In this document: piece by piece, positions 10,541 to 19,851 of the stretch
How positions within the stretch are numbered: the first letter of the stretch is position 1
Layout of the letters: every line of letters starts with the position of its first letter
Assembly: GCA_902610905.1 (NCBI GenBank)
Contig: CACLXS010000006.1
Location: 1-51,335, forward strand
Direction: 5' to 3'
Origin: an uncultured SAR86 cluster bacterium
GTDB taxonomy: Bacteria > Pseudomonadota > Gammaproteobacteria > Magnimaribacterales > D2472
Length of the DNA stretch: 51,335 bases
Notes under the pieces: generated by a model
What the model was told of the DNA's origin: nothing
Database searches by the model: none
What the model saw: the letters and a program-made list of their open reading frames with translations, nothing else
Translations under genes and position numbers: made by a program

Positions 10541-11020
10541 TTGAAAATAAAGTTTCTAATTTTATTTATTTTTTCATTTAACATTCAATCAAGTAACCTT
10601 GTTTTAGATTTCAATAATTTAATAGTTAATAATTTTGAGTTTACTCAAAAAACAGAAACAAATTCATCAACTACTGAGTCTAAAGGCAAGATATTTAGAA
10701 TGGAGAATGAAATTAAAATTGAAATCACAGAACCCTCTAAAGAACTTTACAGGATAATAGAAAACAAAATTGAAATTTATGATTATGATTTTAATCAAAC
10801 AAGTATTTATCAGATTGATGAAAACAATGGTCACATTCTAGATTTTATTATTAACGGAGTTAAAAAAGCTGATGTAAAAGATTTAACCAATTCATCATTT
10901 AGCATAAAAAATGATGATAATGATATTTTAATTGAGCTCAATGAAGATAACGGTTTTAGTTTAATTTATATAGATAATATGCAATTCAAAAATATTATTA
11001 ATTTTCATGTGATTAAATGA
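10541..11020 (+). CDS. lolA: Outer-membrane lipoprotein carrier LolA
   Basis: I choose TTG at 10541, one base past the ftsK stop, because it gives a signal peptide MKIKFLILFIFSFNIQSS. A longer in-frame start at 10502 would overlap ftsK and bury the signal. The mature part of about 140 residues is rich in beta-strand patterns. It keeps the LolA layout: a FEFTQ segment, GKIFRMENEIKIEI, and a YRIIENKIEIYDYDF block. LolA ferries lipoproteins across the periplasm from LolCDE to LolB. At 159 residues it is short against about 200 in E. coli. Position between ftsK and serS supports the call. Confidence 0.85.
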   Translation: MKIKFLILFIFSFNIQSSNLVLDFNNLIVNNFEFTQKTETNSSTTESKGKIFRMENEIKIEITEPSKELYRIIENKIEIYDYDFNQTSIYQIDENNGHILDFIINGVKKADVKDLTNSSFSIKNDDNDILIELNEDNGFSLIYIDNMQFKNIINFHVIK

Positions 11021-11027
11021 TTTATTT

Positions 11028-11381
11028 ATGAATATCTTAGGAATAGGTTTTGGTGGGGCATTGGGAGCAATTGCCAGATATTTAATAAATGAAATTTTAA
11101 CAAAATACCTACCACCTTCATTCCCAATTGGAATATTTTTAGTCAATATAATTGGATGTTTTTTAGTTGGTTATTTTATAAATAATTTGATAATGACCAA
11201 AGACCATAATTATTATTTTTTTATCGTTGGGTTTTTAGGCTCTTTTACAACAATGTCTGCTTTTACATATCAAAGTATTGAGTTGTTTAATACTAATCCT
11301 TTAACAGGAAGTTCATATATAATTTCAACTATAATTTTTTGCATCATTGCAACATATATAGGTTTAACCTTTTCAAGGTAG
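11028..11381 (+). CDS. crcB: Fluoride ion channel CrcB/Fluc
   Basis: 117 residues with four membrane helices. Visible signatures are GGALGAIARY near the start, NIIGCFLVG with the pore Asn, and GFLGSFTTMSAFTYQS carrying the Phe-box and Na+-site region. Dual-topology dimers export fluoride. It lies 7 bases after lolA and 4 bases before serS within the ftsK operon. There is no room for a fluoride riboswitch, so it is probably constitutive. Confidence 0.93.
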   Translation: MNILGIGFGGALGAIARYLINEILTKYLPPSFPIGIFLVNIIGCFLVGYFINNLIMTKDHNYYFFIVGFLGSFTTMSAFTYQSIELFNTNPLTGSSYIISTIIFCIIATYIGLTFSR

Positions 11382-11385
11382 AAAA

Positions 11386-12639
11386 ATGTTAGATATTAAA
11401 GAGTTAAGAGAAAATATTGATCAAGTACAAAGCTCTCTCCTTGAAAGAGGCTATTCTTTGGATGTTAGGAAATTTAAAGAACTAGATGCAGAAAGGAAGG
11501 TTTTACAAGTAAATGTTGAAAATCTTCAATCATCTAGAAAAAAACTATCCGAAGACTTCGGAAAGCTGAAAGCAACTGGTGAAAAAGTTGATGACTTAAA
11601 AGATAAAATTGATCACTTAAACAAAGAGCTTAAAAAAGAAAGTATTGAACTAGATAAAATTTTAGAGTCATTAAATGCTTTGTTGCTTGACATGCCAAAT
11701 GTGCCGCATTTTTCTAGTCCAGTTGGTGCCAGTGAATCTGATAATGTTGTTATCAAAAAGTATGGAACAGTAGATGCATCAAAAAAAGTTGATCATTTAT
11801 CAATAACAAAACAAATAGATACTGAAATGGCAACAAAGATTGCAGGACCAAGATTTGCTCTGTTAAAAGGAAATATGGCAAAACTACAACGATCATTAAT
11901 TACTTTAATGTTAGAAACAGCAATAAAAAATGGCTATGAAGAATATTATGTACCATATATGGCAAATAGAGATTCATTAATTGGTGTTGGTCAACTACCT
12001 AAATTTGAAGAAGATTTATTTAAGACAACAGAGGGCCTATATTTAATTCCTACTGCCGAGGTTCCTCTTACTAATATTTTTAGAAATACTGTTGTAGACG
12101 AAGATGATTTACCAATTAAGGTTACAGCTCACACACCATGTTTTCGATCTGAGGCTGGCAGTTATGGAAGGGATACTAAAGGTCTAATAAGACAGCATCA
12201 ATTTGAAAAAATTGAATTAATGCAGGTAACTCATCCAAGTCACTCCTTGGATGATTTAGATGGCTTGCTTAATAATGCTAAAGAAATACTTGATTTATTA
12301 GAATTACCATATCAAGTAGTTGAACTATGCACAGGTGATCTTGGTTTTTCATCATGTAAAACATTTGATATTGAGGTTTGGATGCCAGGGCAAAGTAAAT
12401 ACAGGGAAATATCTTCATGCTCAAACTTTTCAGATTTTCAAGCAAGAAGATCTAATATCAAGTTTAAAGACAAAAATAATAACAAATCTTTTGCACACAC
12501 AATAAATGGGTCAGGCCTTGCTCTTGGAAGAACATTAATTGCTTTGATTGAAAATAATTACGATGAAAATACTAAACAAATAGCTATCCCAAAGGCATTA
12601 CAGAAATATTTTGATAAAAATTTAATAAATATTGATTAA
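11386..12639 (+). CDS. serS: Serine--tRNA ligase
   Basis: 417 residues. The N-terminal long coiled-coil arm (about 30-105) that grips the tRNA-Ser variable arm is followed by the class II core. Motif 2 reads FRSEAGSYGRDTKGLIRQHQ and motif 3 contains NGSGLALGRTLIALIEN. The serine-binding TAEVPLTN segment is present. It charges tRNA-Ser; one such tRNA is encoded at 42853. It is the last gene of ftsK-lolA-crcB-serS, and no hairpin terminator was found after it. Confidence 0.98.
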   Translation: MLDIKELRENIDQVQSSLLERGYSLDVRKFKELDAERKVLQVNVENLQSSRKKLSEDFGKLKATGEKVDDLKDKIDHLNKELKKESIELDKILESLNALLLDMPNVPHFSSPVGASESDNVVIKKYGTVDASKKVDHLSITKQIDTEMATKIAGPRFALLKGNMAKLQRSLITLMLETAIKNGYEEYYVPYMANRDSLIGVGQLPKFEEDLFKTTEGLYLIPTAEVPLTNIFRNTVVDEDDLPIKVTAHTPCFRSEAGSYGRDTKGLIRQHQFEKIELMQVTHPSHSLDDLDGLLNNAKEILDLLELPYQVVELCTGDLGFSSCKTFDIEVWMPGQSKYREISSCSNFSDFQARRSNIKFKDKNNNKSFAHTINGSGLALGRTLIALIENNYDENTKQIAIPKALQKYFDKNLINID

Positions 12640-12792
12640 TTGTTTCAATAACGCCATAAATTAGATTCAAATCAATTAATATAATTAACATAGTTAATTA
12701 AAAAAACTATTTAAACAGTTTTAATTTACATTAAACAACTGTATTATTTAATGAATTAAAATTGTATTTTTCTAATATAAGAGGATATATCT

Positions 12793-15700
12793 ATGAATAA
12801 TTTCAAAAAGCTTACATTGTCTGTATTTTTTATTTTCACGTCATCTGTATTCGCTAATTCAACTACATCTAATATTAAAGGTTCTGTTGAAGATGCTTCT
12901 GGCACTGGAATATCAGGTGCTCAAGTCACAGTTACCAACGAAGTAAATAATATTTCAAAAACGGTAGCGGCTGATGCAAATGGTAATTTCTACTTTTTAA
13001 ACCTAAAACCAGGCGGTCCTTACACAGTATCATCAGATAGATCAAAAGTTTCTGATGTATTTTTAAGTATCGGTAAAACTACAAATGTTTCTTTAGTTAT
13101 CGAATCTGGTGGAACTATCGAAGATCTTGTTGTCACCGCATCTAGATTAAATACAGTTGAGACAACCTCTGGTCCAAGTTATGTCTTCACAAGTTTAGAT
13201 CTAGCCAATACTGCAGCGTATGATAGAGATATTAAAGAAGTTCTTGCGCAGCATCCTTCAATATACATCAATCCTGACGACAATAAAGCAATGCAATGTG
13301 CTGGTAATAATCCAAGATTTAATGGTTTAACAGTTGACGGTATTGCACTTAATGATACATTTGGTCTTAATTCAAATGGTTATCCAGCAGAAAGAATGCC
13401 TTTCTCTTATGACGCGATCGACCAGGTAGCAGTTGAGTTTGCCCCTTATGATGTTCAGTATGGTGGATTCTCAGCTTGTGTAGTTAATGCTGTCACTAAG
13501 TCTGGAACTAGTGAAATCACAGGTAGTTTCTTTTACGAAATAACCAATGACAGTTTAACCGGTGATGAGGCAGACGGAAGACCAATCACAATCCCTGCAT
13601 ATGATGAAGCAAAATATGGCTTTACAGTTGGCGGACCTATACTTAAAGATTCATTAATTAATGGAGAAATGTTCTTTTTTGTTGCATATGAGCAATATGA
13701 TGATCAAGATTTGGGTGAATACGGTTATGTAGGATCTGGAATGCCTACTGAGCTAAGTTGGCTTTCTCAAGCAGATTATAATCGTATTGTTTCTATAGCT
13801 AACGATGTATATGGTTTTGATCCAGGCGGTCTACCTTCAGCACTTGATTCAGAAAGCGAAAAGCTATTAGCTAAGATTGATTATTATTTAAGTGATAACA
13901 CTAGAGCTGTATTAACGTTTAATTCAAGCGAAGGTTTTACCAACCAACCTTCAGATGCATCTCCAACTGAATTTGAGTTTGCAAATCACTTCTACAAAAG
14001 AGGTAACGATCTTGAATCATATATGCTGCAAGTTTTTTCATCTATTGGAAAAGTAAATACTCAATTTAAATACGGGACTACAGAATTAAAAAATACTCAA
14101 TTTGGCCTTGGTGGCTCATTTGGTGATTTTCAAATTGGTGGTGTTAATGGAGGAAAAGTTTATTTTGGTGGAACCGATGATTCGAGACAAAATAACAAAC
14201 TTAATTACGAAACTACTAACATGGCTTTAATTGGTGATTATCAGATGAATAATAACTTATTAACTTTTGGTTATGAGTACCAAGATAATACAATATTTAA
14301 CATGTTTATGCAGGAATCCATAGGAGGAGAGTGGGATTTTAACAGTATTGATGATTTAGAAGCGGGAAATGTTGCTTTAGATTTTCAAAACACTGTCACT
14401 CTTGTCCCAGAAGATGCTTCAAAAGAATGGACGTATGATGTAACCACATTATTTATACAAAATGAAGTTGCTGTTTCAGATAATTTAGATTTAACTTACG
14501 GTGTAAGATATGAAAAATATGGAGTTGACGAAGGACCGTTAGAAAATCCTGATTTTGTTAGCACTTATGGCTTTTCAAATGCCGCAACATTTGACGGAGC
14601 TGAAGCTATTATGCCTAGAATTTCATTTAGCTACAGAGTTAATGATACTGAATTTTATGGTGGTTTCGGTGTGTTCTCAGGAGGTAATCCTGCTGTATGG
14701 TTCTCCAATAATTATTCTAATAACGGTATAACCATTCAAGATGGTGATGGTCGTTATAGTTTATTCGATGGAACTGTTACATATTGTGACGTAACTAATG
14801 GTGGTCCTGCGGCCGATCCTCGTCCAGGATACGCAATTCCATGTGCTGCAATTGCTCAAGTACAAGAAGGCGGGGCTTCTGGTGATACAAACTCATTTGA
14901 TCCTGATTTAAATATGCCGACTCATAAAAAGCTCTCAGTTGGTATGAAAAAACAAATAGGTGAATATGATGTATCACTTGATTTTATGAGATCTAGAAAT
15001 AATGATCCTTTCTATGTTTACAATTTAGCAAATACAGTTAGTGGTTATACTAATACTGGACATGCAGTTATGGCATCAAATGGTTGTTGTACTGGTGACT
15101 ATAACTTAGCAAACTCTGAATATTCACCAATGACAACTGTAATTTCTGCAATAGCTTCAAGATCTTTTGATAATGATGTTGACGTTACCTTTGGATACTC
15201 ATATACAAATGCTAATGATGTTAGTCCAATGGGATCTAGTGTAGCCTACTCAAATGCTAATGAAAATTTAGTTACAACTAATCCAAATGATCCGCAACCA
15301 GCTAGATCAGATTGGGAAATTGAGCATAGGTTTACAACTACTGTAAATTTTGCTGCATCTGAAAAAACTGATATATCTCTATTTTTTCAATATGAGAGTG
15401 GTAACCCTTATTCATTATCTGCCTATGGTAATTGGACAGAGTTAGGTATCCAGCCTGGTTGGAGAACTGAAGACTTTCCATCAATACCTCTATATATAGG
15501 TGAGAATGCAACCTATGATGAAACTTCGATAGCACTAGCTAACATGAAACCAGGTTTATATGAGAGAAATGCCTTTGAATCGGATTCTTCGACAAGATTA
15601 GATATGAAGTTAACTCATTCTCTGATGGACAATTTAGATTTGTATATGGTTGTTAGAAACCTCGGTAACTTAATTAGCGGTAATAATGGAGCTTACAAGA

Positions 15701-15849
15701 GAAGCTCATTTGCTAACGGTATAGTTACGGCTGACTTTGATTCTGACGGTAATGTTTCATATTCTGATTACAATGCTCCAGCAGTTAATGCTGTAATTGG
15801 TTCAGCTTCAATATGGAATGTTAAATTAGGATTTAAATACTCATATTAA
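12793..15849 (+). CDS. Oar-like TonB-dependent receptor with carboxypeptidase-regulatory domain
   Basis: 1018 residues. A signal peptide (MNNFKKLTLSVFFIFTSSVFA) is followed by a CarboxypepD_reg-like beta-sandwich (about 25-105, GSVEDASGTGISGAQVTV). A TonB-box-like EDLVVTAS, a plug domain and a long barrel come next. The plug holds AMQCAGNNPRF, with a second Cys at FSACVVNAV, probably a disulfide. This architecture is that of Oar/TonB receptors proposed to bind peptides or large organic ligands. Near the C-terminus residues 981-992 (DFDSDGNVSYSD) form a calcium-binding EF-hand/dockerin-like loop. ATG at 12793 follows AAGAGGATATAT. A terminator follows at 15866. The ligand is unknown. Confidence 0.9.
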   Translation: MNNFKKLTLSVFFIFTSSVFANSTTSNIKGSVEDASGTGISGAQVTVTNEVNNISKTVAADANGNFYFLNLKPGGPYTVSSDRSKVSDVFLSIGKTTNVSLVIESGGTIEDLVVTASRLNTVETTSGPSYVFTSLDLANTAAYDRDIKEVLAQHPSIYINPDDNKAMQCAGNNPRFNGLTVDGIALNDTFGLNSNGYPAERMPFSYDAIDQVAVEFAPYDVQYGGFSACVVNAVTKSGTSEITGSFFYEITNDSLTGDEADGRPITIPAYDEAKYGFTVGGPILKDSLINGEMFFFVAYEQYDDQDLGEYGYVGSGMPTELSWLSQADYNRIVSIANDVYGFDPGGLPSALDSESEKLLAKIDYYLSDNTRAVLTFNSSEGFTNQPSDASPTEFEFANHFYKRGNDLESYMLQVFSSIGKVNTQFKYGTTELKNTQFGLGGSFGDFQIGGVNGGKVYFGGTDDSRQNNKLNYETTNMALIGDYQMNNNLLTFGYEYQDNTIFNMFMQESIGGEWDFNSIDDLEAGNVALDFQNTVTLVPEDASKEWTYDVTTLFIQNEVAVSDNLDLTYGVRYEKYGVDEGPLENPDFVSTYGFSNAATFDGAEAIMPRISFSYRVNDTEFYGGFGVFSGGNPAVWFSNNYSNNGITIQDGDGRYSLFDGTVTYCDVTNGGPAADPRPGYAIPCAAIAQVQEGGASGDTNSFDPDLNMPTHKKLSVGMKKQIGEYDVSLDFMRSRNNDPFYVYNLANTVSGYTNTGHAVMASNGCCTGDYNLANSEYSPMTTVISAIASRSFDNDVDVTFGYSYTNANDVSPMGSSVAYSNANENLVTTNPNDPQPARSDWEIEHRFTTTVNFAASEKTDISLFFQYESGNPYSLSAYGNWTELGIQPGWRTEDFPSIPLYIGENATYDETSIALANMKPGLYERNAFESDSSTRLDMKLTHSLMDNLDLYMVVRNLGNLISGNNGAYKRSSFANGIVTADFDSDGNVSYSDYNAPAVNAVIGSASIWNVKLGFKYSY

Positions 15850-15865
15850 TTCTAAAACATAAATC

Positions 15866-15895
15866 AAAAGGGCAGTTTCTACTGCCCTTTTTTTT
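15866..15895 (+). terminator. Terminator after the Oar-like receptor
   Basis: An 11-bp perfect stem (AAAAGGGCAGT / ACTGCCCTTTT) has a TTCT tetraloop and runs into eight or nine T. The 2OG-oxygenase start codon lies only four bases past the T run. Confidence 0.93.
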
Positions 15896-15898
15896 GAT

Positions 15899-16807
15899 AT
15901 GATAAATGCTATGCTTAATATACCAAGAATCTCACTTAAAAATCTTGAAGCAAAGGATTTGGATACAATTAAAGAATTAAAAGATGCTCTCGAACATCAT
16001 GGTTTTTTTACCTTATATCACCATAGTATTGATCTTAAAATTATTGAACAGTGTTATCAAAAATCAAAAGAATTTTTTGATTTAGAAACTGAAATTAAAA
16101 ATAAATATGCTAATCCAAGTATAGGGGGAGCTAGGGGTTATACGCCTTTTGGTAAAGAAACAGCATTAGGAGAATCTGTACCAGATTTAAAAGAGTTTTG
16201 GCATCACGGACCACAAATTAATAAGACATTTGATAAAAGAATTCATAAAAATATTACAATTGATGAAGTTAGTGATTTTAATTTAGTATTTGATGACTTA
16301 TTTGTTCAGCTTAATGATTTAGCTACAAATATTTTATCTTGTATAAGCTTAACTATTGGTCTGACTAAAGATTATTTTTCACCATGGGTTGTTAAAGGAA
16401 ATTCATTACTAAGAATGATTCATTACCCACCATCAGATAATGATAATATTTACAGAGCTAGAGAACATGCTGACATCAATTTAATAACTCTGCTTATTGG
16501 AGCAGAAGAAAGAGGTCTTGAAGTTAAAAATAAAGATAATTCATGGATACAAATTTCTGCAAATAAAAACGATATAGTTTGCAATATTGGAGATATGTTG
16601 CAACTTGTCACTGAAGGAAAACTAAAGAGCACTCCGCATAGAGTTGTAAAATATAAAAACGAAGAACCTAAGTCTAGATATAGCATACCTTTCTTCTTAC
16701 ATCCATCGCCTGATATTATGCTTAAATCTGTATTTAATTCTGAGGACAAAGGCGTTCTAGCACACGATTTTCTCGATGAAAGATTGAGAGCTATTAAGTT
16801 ATACTGA
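15899..16807 (+). CDS. 2-oxoglutarate/Fe(II) oxygenase, isopenicillin-N-synthase family
   Basis: 302 residues. The iron ligands are His190 and Asp192 (EHADIN) and His247 (TPHRVV). The 2-oxoglutarate-binding pair is Arg260/Ser262 (RYS). The N-terminal DIOX_N-like region has RGYTPFGKE. Such cytoplasmic enzymes hydroxylate or oxidise small organic molecules, and the substrate cannot be read from sequence. Either ATG 15899 or the in-frame ATG at 15911 could be the start. The gene begins right behind the terminator of the receptor and has no clear Shine-Dalgarno. It is 5 bases from the nucleoside transporter gene and probably cotranscribed with it. Confidence 0.88.
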   Translation: MINAMLNIPRISLKNLEAKDLDTIKELKDALEHHGFFTLYHHSIDLKIIEQCYQKSKEFFDLETEIKNKYANPSIGGARGYTPFGKETALGESVPDLKEFWHHGPQINKTFDKRIHKNITIDEVSDFNLVFDDLFVQLNDLATNILSCISLTIGLTKDYFSPWVVKGNSLLRMIHYPPSDNDNIYRAREHADINLITLLIGAEERGLEVKNKDNSWIQISANKNDIVCNIGDMLQLVTEGKLKSTPHRVVKYKNEEPKSRYSIPFFLHPSPDIMLKSVFNSEDKGVLAHDFLDERLRAIKLY

Positions 16808-16812
16808 AAATT

Positions 16813-18063
16813 ATGGAATTACAAAATTACCTTCAAATATTTATTGGCTTTATAGGTTTAGTTGTTCTTGCTATACCTTTTTCAGAAAATTACCGGAATA
16901 TAAATTATAAATATATTATCTATGGAATTGTGTCTCAGCTAATTATTGCAGCTATTCTTTTAAAAGTTCCTTTTATAATAAATTTCTTTGAAGTTTTAGG
17001 TAATGGTGTAACTATTCTTCAAAATGCTACAGTTGAAGGAGCTAGCTTTGTATTTGGATATCCGCCATCTGATAGTGATTATGTATATCGATCGTTATTA
17101 GAAACTTTTGCATTTGGAGTTTTACCATACATCATAGTCATGTCATGTATTTCAGCAATTTTATGGTACTGGGGTGTATTACCATTTATCGTTAATATTA
17201 TTTCAAAGGGCTGTCAAAAATTATTTAATATTGGTGGGCCTGTTGGTTTGGGAGCTGCTGCAAATGTTTTTATTGGTCAAGTTGAAGCACCTTTACTAAT
17301 TAAACCTTATATTAATAAACTCTCGCGAAAAGAATTACTTATTTTAATGACTGCAGGTATGGCTACTGTAGCCGGTTCTGTAATGGTTGCATTAATAACA
17401 ATACTTGAAGTTCAATTTATTAATGAAAATTTAATTCAGCACTTTTTAACCGCTTCTATTTTGTCTGTATTTGCAGCAATTATGTATGCAAATATTATGA
17501 TACCTTCAAACGATATTACAAATTCTGATGTTAAAAAAACCTCAAAAGTTTATAAAAGTACGATGGACGCAATTACTACAGGCACTGCACAGGGTTCAAA
17601 TATTGCTGTAAGTGTAGGAACAATATTAATTGCTGTAATTGCACTAGTTTTTATTGCCAATTCATTTCTAGCATTTATTGGTTCATTTATAGGCATTGAT
17701 TTATCTATAGAACAAATACTTGGTTATATTTTTGCTCCAATAACATGGCTAATGGGCATACCATGGGATGAAGCATTGATCGCTGGAGAATTATTAGGCA
17801 TCAAAACAACTTTAAATGAATTTATAGCTTATCCAGCTTTAGCTGCTTTAGAGGATGGAGTTTTATCAGATAAATCAAAGTTGATTATTTTTTATGGTTT
17901 ATGTGGCTTTGCAAATTTATCCTCTGTAGGTATTTTAATTTCTGGTATAGGCTCAATGGCACCTGAAAGAAAAGATGATTTAATTAATGTTTCATTTAAG
18001 GCACTTATAGCTGCAACGCTCGCATCTTGCATGACAGGTCTTGTAGTAGGATGTTTTATTTAA
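16813..18063 (+). CDS. Concentrative nucleoside transporter (CNT/NupC family)
   Basis: 416 residues with about ten hydrophobic segments. The CNT signature GQVEAPLLIKPYI lies near 155-167, followed by LMTAGMATVAGSVMVAL. The second repeat contains the conserved GICGFANLSS-type segment (here GLCGFANLSSVGI). CNT proteins bring nucleosides into the cytoplasm with Na+ or H+. It probably shares a transcript with the upstream oxygenase. It ends directly against the convergent TspO gene, with no spacer. Confidence 0.92.
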   Translation: MELQNYLQIFIGFIGLVVLAIPFSENYRNINYKYIIYGIVSQLIIAAILLKVPFIINFFEVLGNGVTILQNATVEGASFVFGYPPSDSDYVYRSLLETFAFGVLPYIIVMSCISAILWYWGVLPFIVNIISKGCQKLFNIGGPVGLGAAANVFIGQVEAPLLIKPYINKLSRKELLILMTAGMATVAGSVMVALITILEVQFINENLIQHFLTASILSVFAAIMYANIMIPSNDITNSDVKKTSKVYKSTMDAITTGTAQGSNIAVSVGTILIAVIALVFIANSFLAFIGSFIGIDLSIEQILGYIFAPITWLMGIPWDEALIAGELLGIKTTLNEFIAYPALAALEDGVLSDKSKLIIFYGLCGFANLSSVGILISGIGSMAPERKDDLINVSFKALIAATLASCMTGLVVGCFI

Positions 18064-18507
18064 TTAATTATTAATAACGATAAATAAATTTAAATAAGAA
18101 GCAAACAAAAGCCAAATTATATATGGCACATATAAGAATGCTGATAACTTATCAACTTTAAACATACTTAAAAGTATTTTCATATTTAAAAAAATAAGCA
18201 ACCAAATGTTTAATAATGCAAATAATGGCAGTTGAAATGCAAAAAACAACCATGACCAAAGAGCATTAAATATCAGCTGAAGGTAGAAGAGATTTTTTGA
18301 AATTTTAAATGTACGAAAAGCTGATATTGACATTAATAAATACAAAATAGGCCATACAACAGCAAAAACATATCCCGGTGGGTTTAGGTTGGATTTATTT
18401 AATTCAATGTACCAAATATTATTTGCGGTATCAGCAGATGATAATCCACCCAGAACTAGAGCTAATAAAACAAAGGGAAAAACGAGATACTTATTGGATA
18501 AAGACAA
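18064..18507 (-). CDS. tspO: TspO/MBR family tryptophan-rich membrane protein
   Basis: 147 residues with five membrane segments. Family marks are NPPGYVFAVVWPILYLLM, an FNALWSWLFFAFQ segment, and a final IWLLFASYLNLFIV. TspO proteins bind porphyrins and sterol-like ligands and are linked to light and oxidative stress responses. The start is a TTG at 18507, 8 bases after the stop of the 45-aa protein, which suggests translational coupling. No alternative ATG nearby would keep the first membrane segment. Confidence 0.9.
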   Translation of the reverse strand: MSLSNKYLVFPFVLLALVLGGLSSADTANNIWYIELNKSNLNPPGYVFAVVWPILYLLMSISAFRTFKISKNLFYLQLIFNALWSWLFFAFQLPLFALLNIWLLIFLNMKILLSMFKVDKLSAFLYVPYIIWLLFASYLNLFIVINN

Positions 18508-18515
18508 GACTATCT

Positions 18516-18653
18516 TTATCTGAAAAATCTAGAGATATTATTAAATATATCTTTAAAAAGTGAGGAACCTTTAGGTCTTGCTTCAATAAAAATATAAAAA
18601 CCAACAAAAATTGTACTTATTATAAAAACCCAAACTGCGTCGTATTCACCCAT
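18516..18653 (-). CDS. 45-aa single-pass membrane protein upstream of tspO
   Basis: The ATG frame at 18653 encodes MGEYDAVWVFIISTIFVGFY and so on. There is one membrane segment (about 6-23), then a basic C-terminal tail rich in Arg/Lys/Phe. It ends 8 bases before the TTG of tspO and is preceded by a plausible promoter. I know no family for it. Its small size and position suggest a leader or partner of TspO. Confidence rests on position and composition, since the RBS is weak. Confidence 0.5.
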   Translation of the reverse strand: MGEYDAVWVFIISTIFVGFYIFIEARPKGSSLFKDIFNNISRFFR

Positions 18654-18677
18654 ATCTTATTATAATGTTTTTATGCT

Positions 18678-18707
18678 TTTATATCTTTTTTATTTATAGT
18701 TTTTCAA
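18678..18707 (-). promoter_or_regulatory. Candidate sigma-70 promoter for the 45-aa gene and tspO
   Basis: On the minus strand TTGAAA (18702-18707) and TATAAA (18678-18683) are 18 bases apart. Transcription would start near 18671, about 18 bases before the ATG. The -35 lies inside the 3' end of the FabH-like gene. Confidence 0.35.
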
Positions 18708-19812
18708 CAATTATTGAGCAGACAGAATAGCCAGCCCCAAAAGAACAGATTACACCTTTTTGACCTGGTTCTAAATCATTATCTAAATTAAAAGCAAATA
18801 GAGAACCAACAGAAGCAAGGTTACCAAAATTTATAATGGGCATTGGTGTTATTGATTCATCAAAGTCATCAGTGCCTAGAATTTTTGAGGTAATCAGTCT
18901 TATCATTTTTCCATTGGCTTGATGTAGCCAAAATTTTGCTACCTCATGAGGTAATATATTATTTTTTTCTAATTGATTACTAATCAGAGAGGCAACTAAA
19001 GGACAGACATCCTTAAATACACCTCTACCATTTTGATGAAACAATAATTCCTCATTTGTTTTTACATCTATGGCAGCTCTATTTAAATAGCCAAAGTTAC
19101 TTCTGATATTATTTGAAAATTGTGTATGTAGTTTTCTATCGATAATCTTATAGGCATTATTTGAATTACTATTTTTTTGAACAACGCAGGCTGCACAACC
19201 ATCACCAAAAATAAAATGCTTATCCCTTTGAGTAAAATTTACATGAGGGGTGTTTATTTCTGGATTAATAACCAGAATAGTTTCAGCTAAACCTGAGGCT
19301 ATATCACTGTAAGCATTATTAATAGCAAATGTAGTAGAGGAACATCCAACAAGCATATCGTATGCATAACCTTTAATACCCATTTCATTTTGAATTTCGA
19401 TGGCCAAAGCTGGATAGTTTCTTGGTGCGTGAGAAGTACCAACAATCACAGCATCTATTTGACTTGGAGAAACATTGGCTTGTTTCATGGCTTTTTTGGC
19501 TGCCTTAATGCCAACTTTTGCGTGCATTGATAATCGATCTGGATGTTCATTATTCACTCTAGGCTTCATTCTATTTATATCTAAAGATCCTTCTTTATCT
19601 ATAAAATATCTAGATTTTATATTAGATGCTTTTTCTATAAATTCAGCAGATGAAAATTCCATTGCTTCAACAGATCCATCTTCAATAGATTCTCTATTAT
19701 TATTGTTAAAATTTTCGACATATTGGTTGTATGAATTAACAAGCTCTTCGTTAGAGACTCTAGCTTCAGGATACCAAATTCCTGAACCAGCTATAAATAT
19801 ATTATTATGCAT
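18694..19812 (-). CDS. Beta-ketoacyl-ACP synthase III-like condensing enzyme
   Basis: 372 residues, thiolase fold. The catalytic triad is visible: Cys157 in LVGCSSTTF, His297 in WLHQANGKM and Asn331 in FGNLASVGS. The C-terminal SFGAGYSVCSIIV segment is also conserved. The length and the N-terminal insert resemble, from memory, Pseudomonas PA3286, which condenses medium-chain acyl-CoA from beta-oxidation with malonyl-ACP. Housekeeping FabH is shorter, about 317 residues. The start at ATG 19812 diverges from the lipase gene 39 bases away. A role in feeding exogenous fatty acyl chains into synthesis fits the neighbouring lipase but is inferred. Confidence 0.85.
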   Translation of the reverse strand: MHNNIFIAGSGIWYPEARVSNEELVNSYNQYVENFNNNNRESIEDGSVEAMEFSSAEFIEKASNIKSRYFIDKEGSLDINRMKPRVNNEHPDRLSMHAKVGIKAAKKAMKQANVSPSQIDAVIVGTSHAPRNYPALAIEIQNEMGIKGYAYDMLVGCSSTTFAINNAYSDIASGLAETILVINPEINTPHVNFTQRDKHFIFGDGCAACVVQKNSNSNNAYKIIDRKLHTQFSNNIRSNFGYLNRAAIDVKTNEELLFHQNGRGVFKDVCPLVASLISNQLEKNNILPHEVAKFWLHQANGKMIRLITSKILGTDDFDESITPMPIINFGNLASVGSLFAFNLDNDLEPGQKGVICSFGAGYSVCSIIVEKL

Positions 19813-19851
19813 AATGATTTAATTTTACCTGATACAATTTTATTATAAATT

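Noticed and set aside
11021-11027. Fluoride riboswitch for crcB
   Set aside because: Only seven bases separate lolA and crcB.
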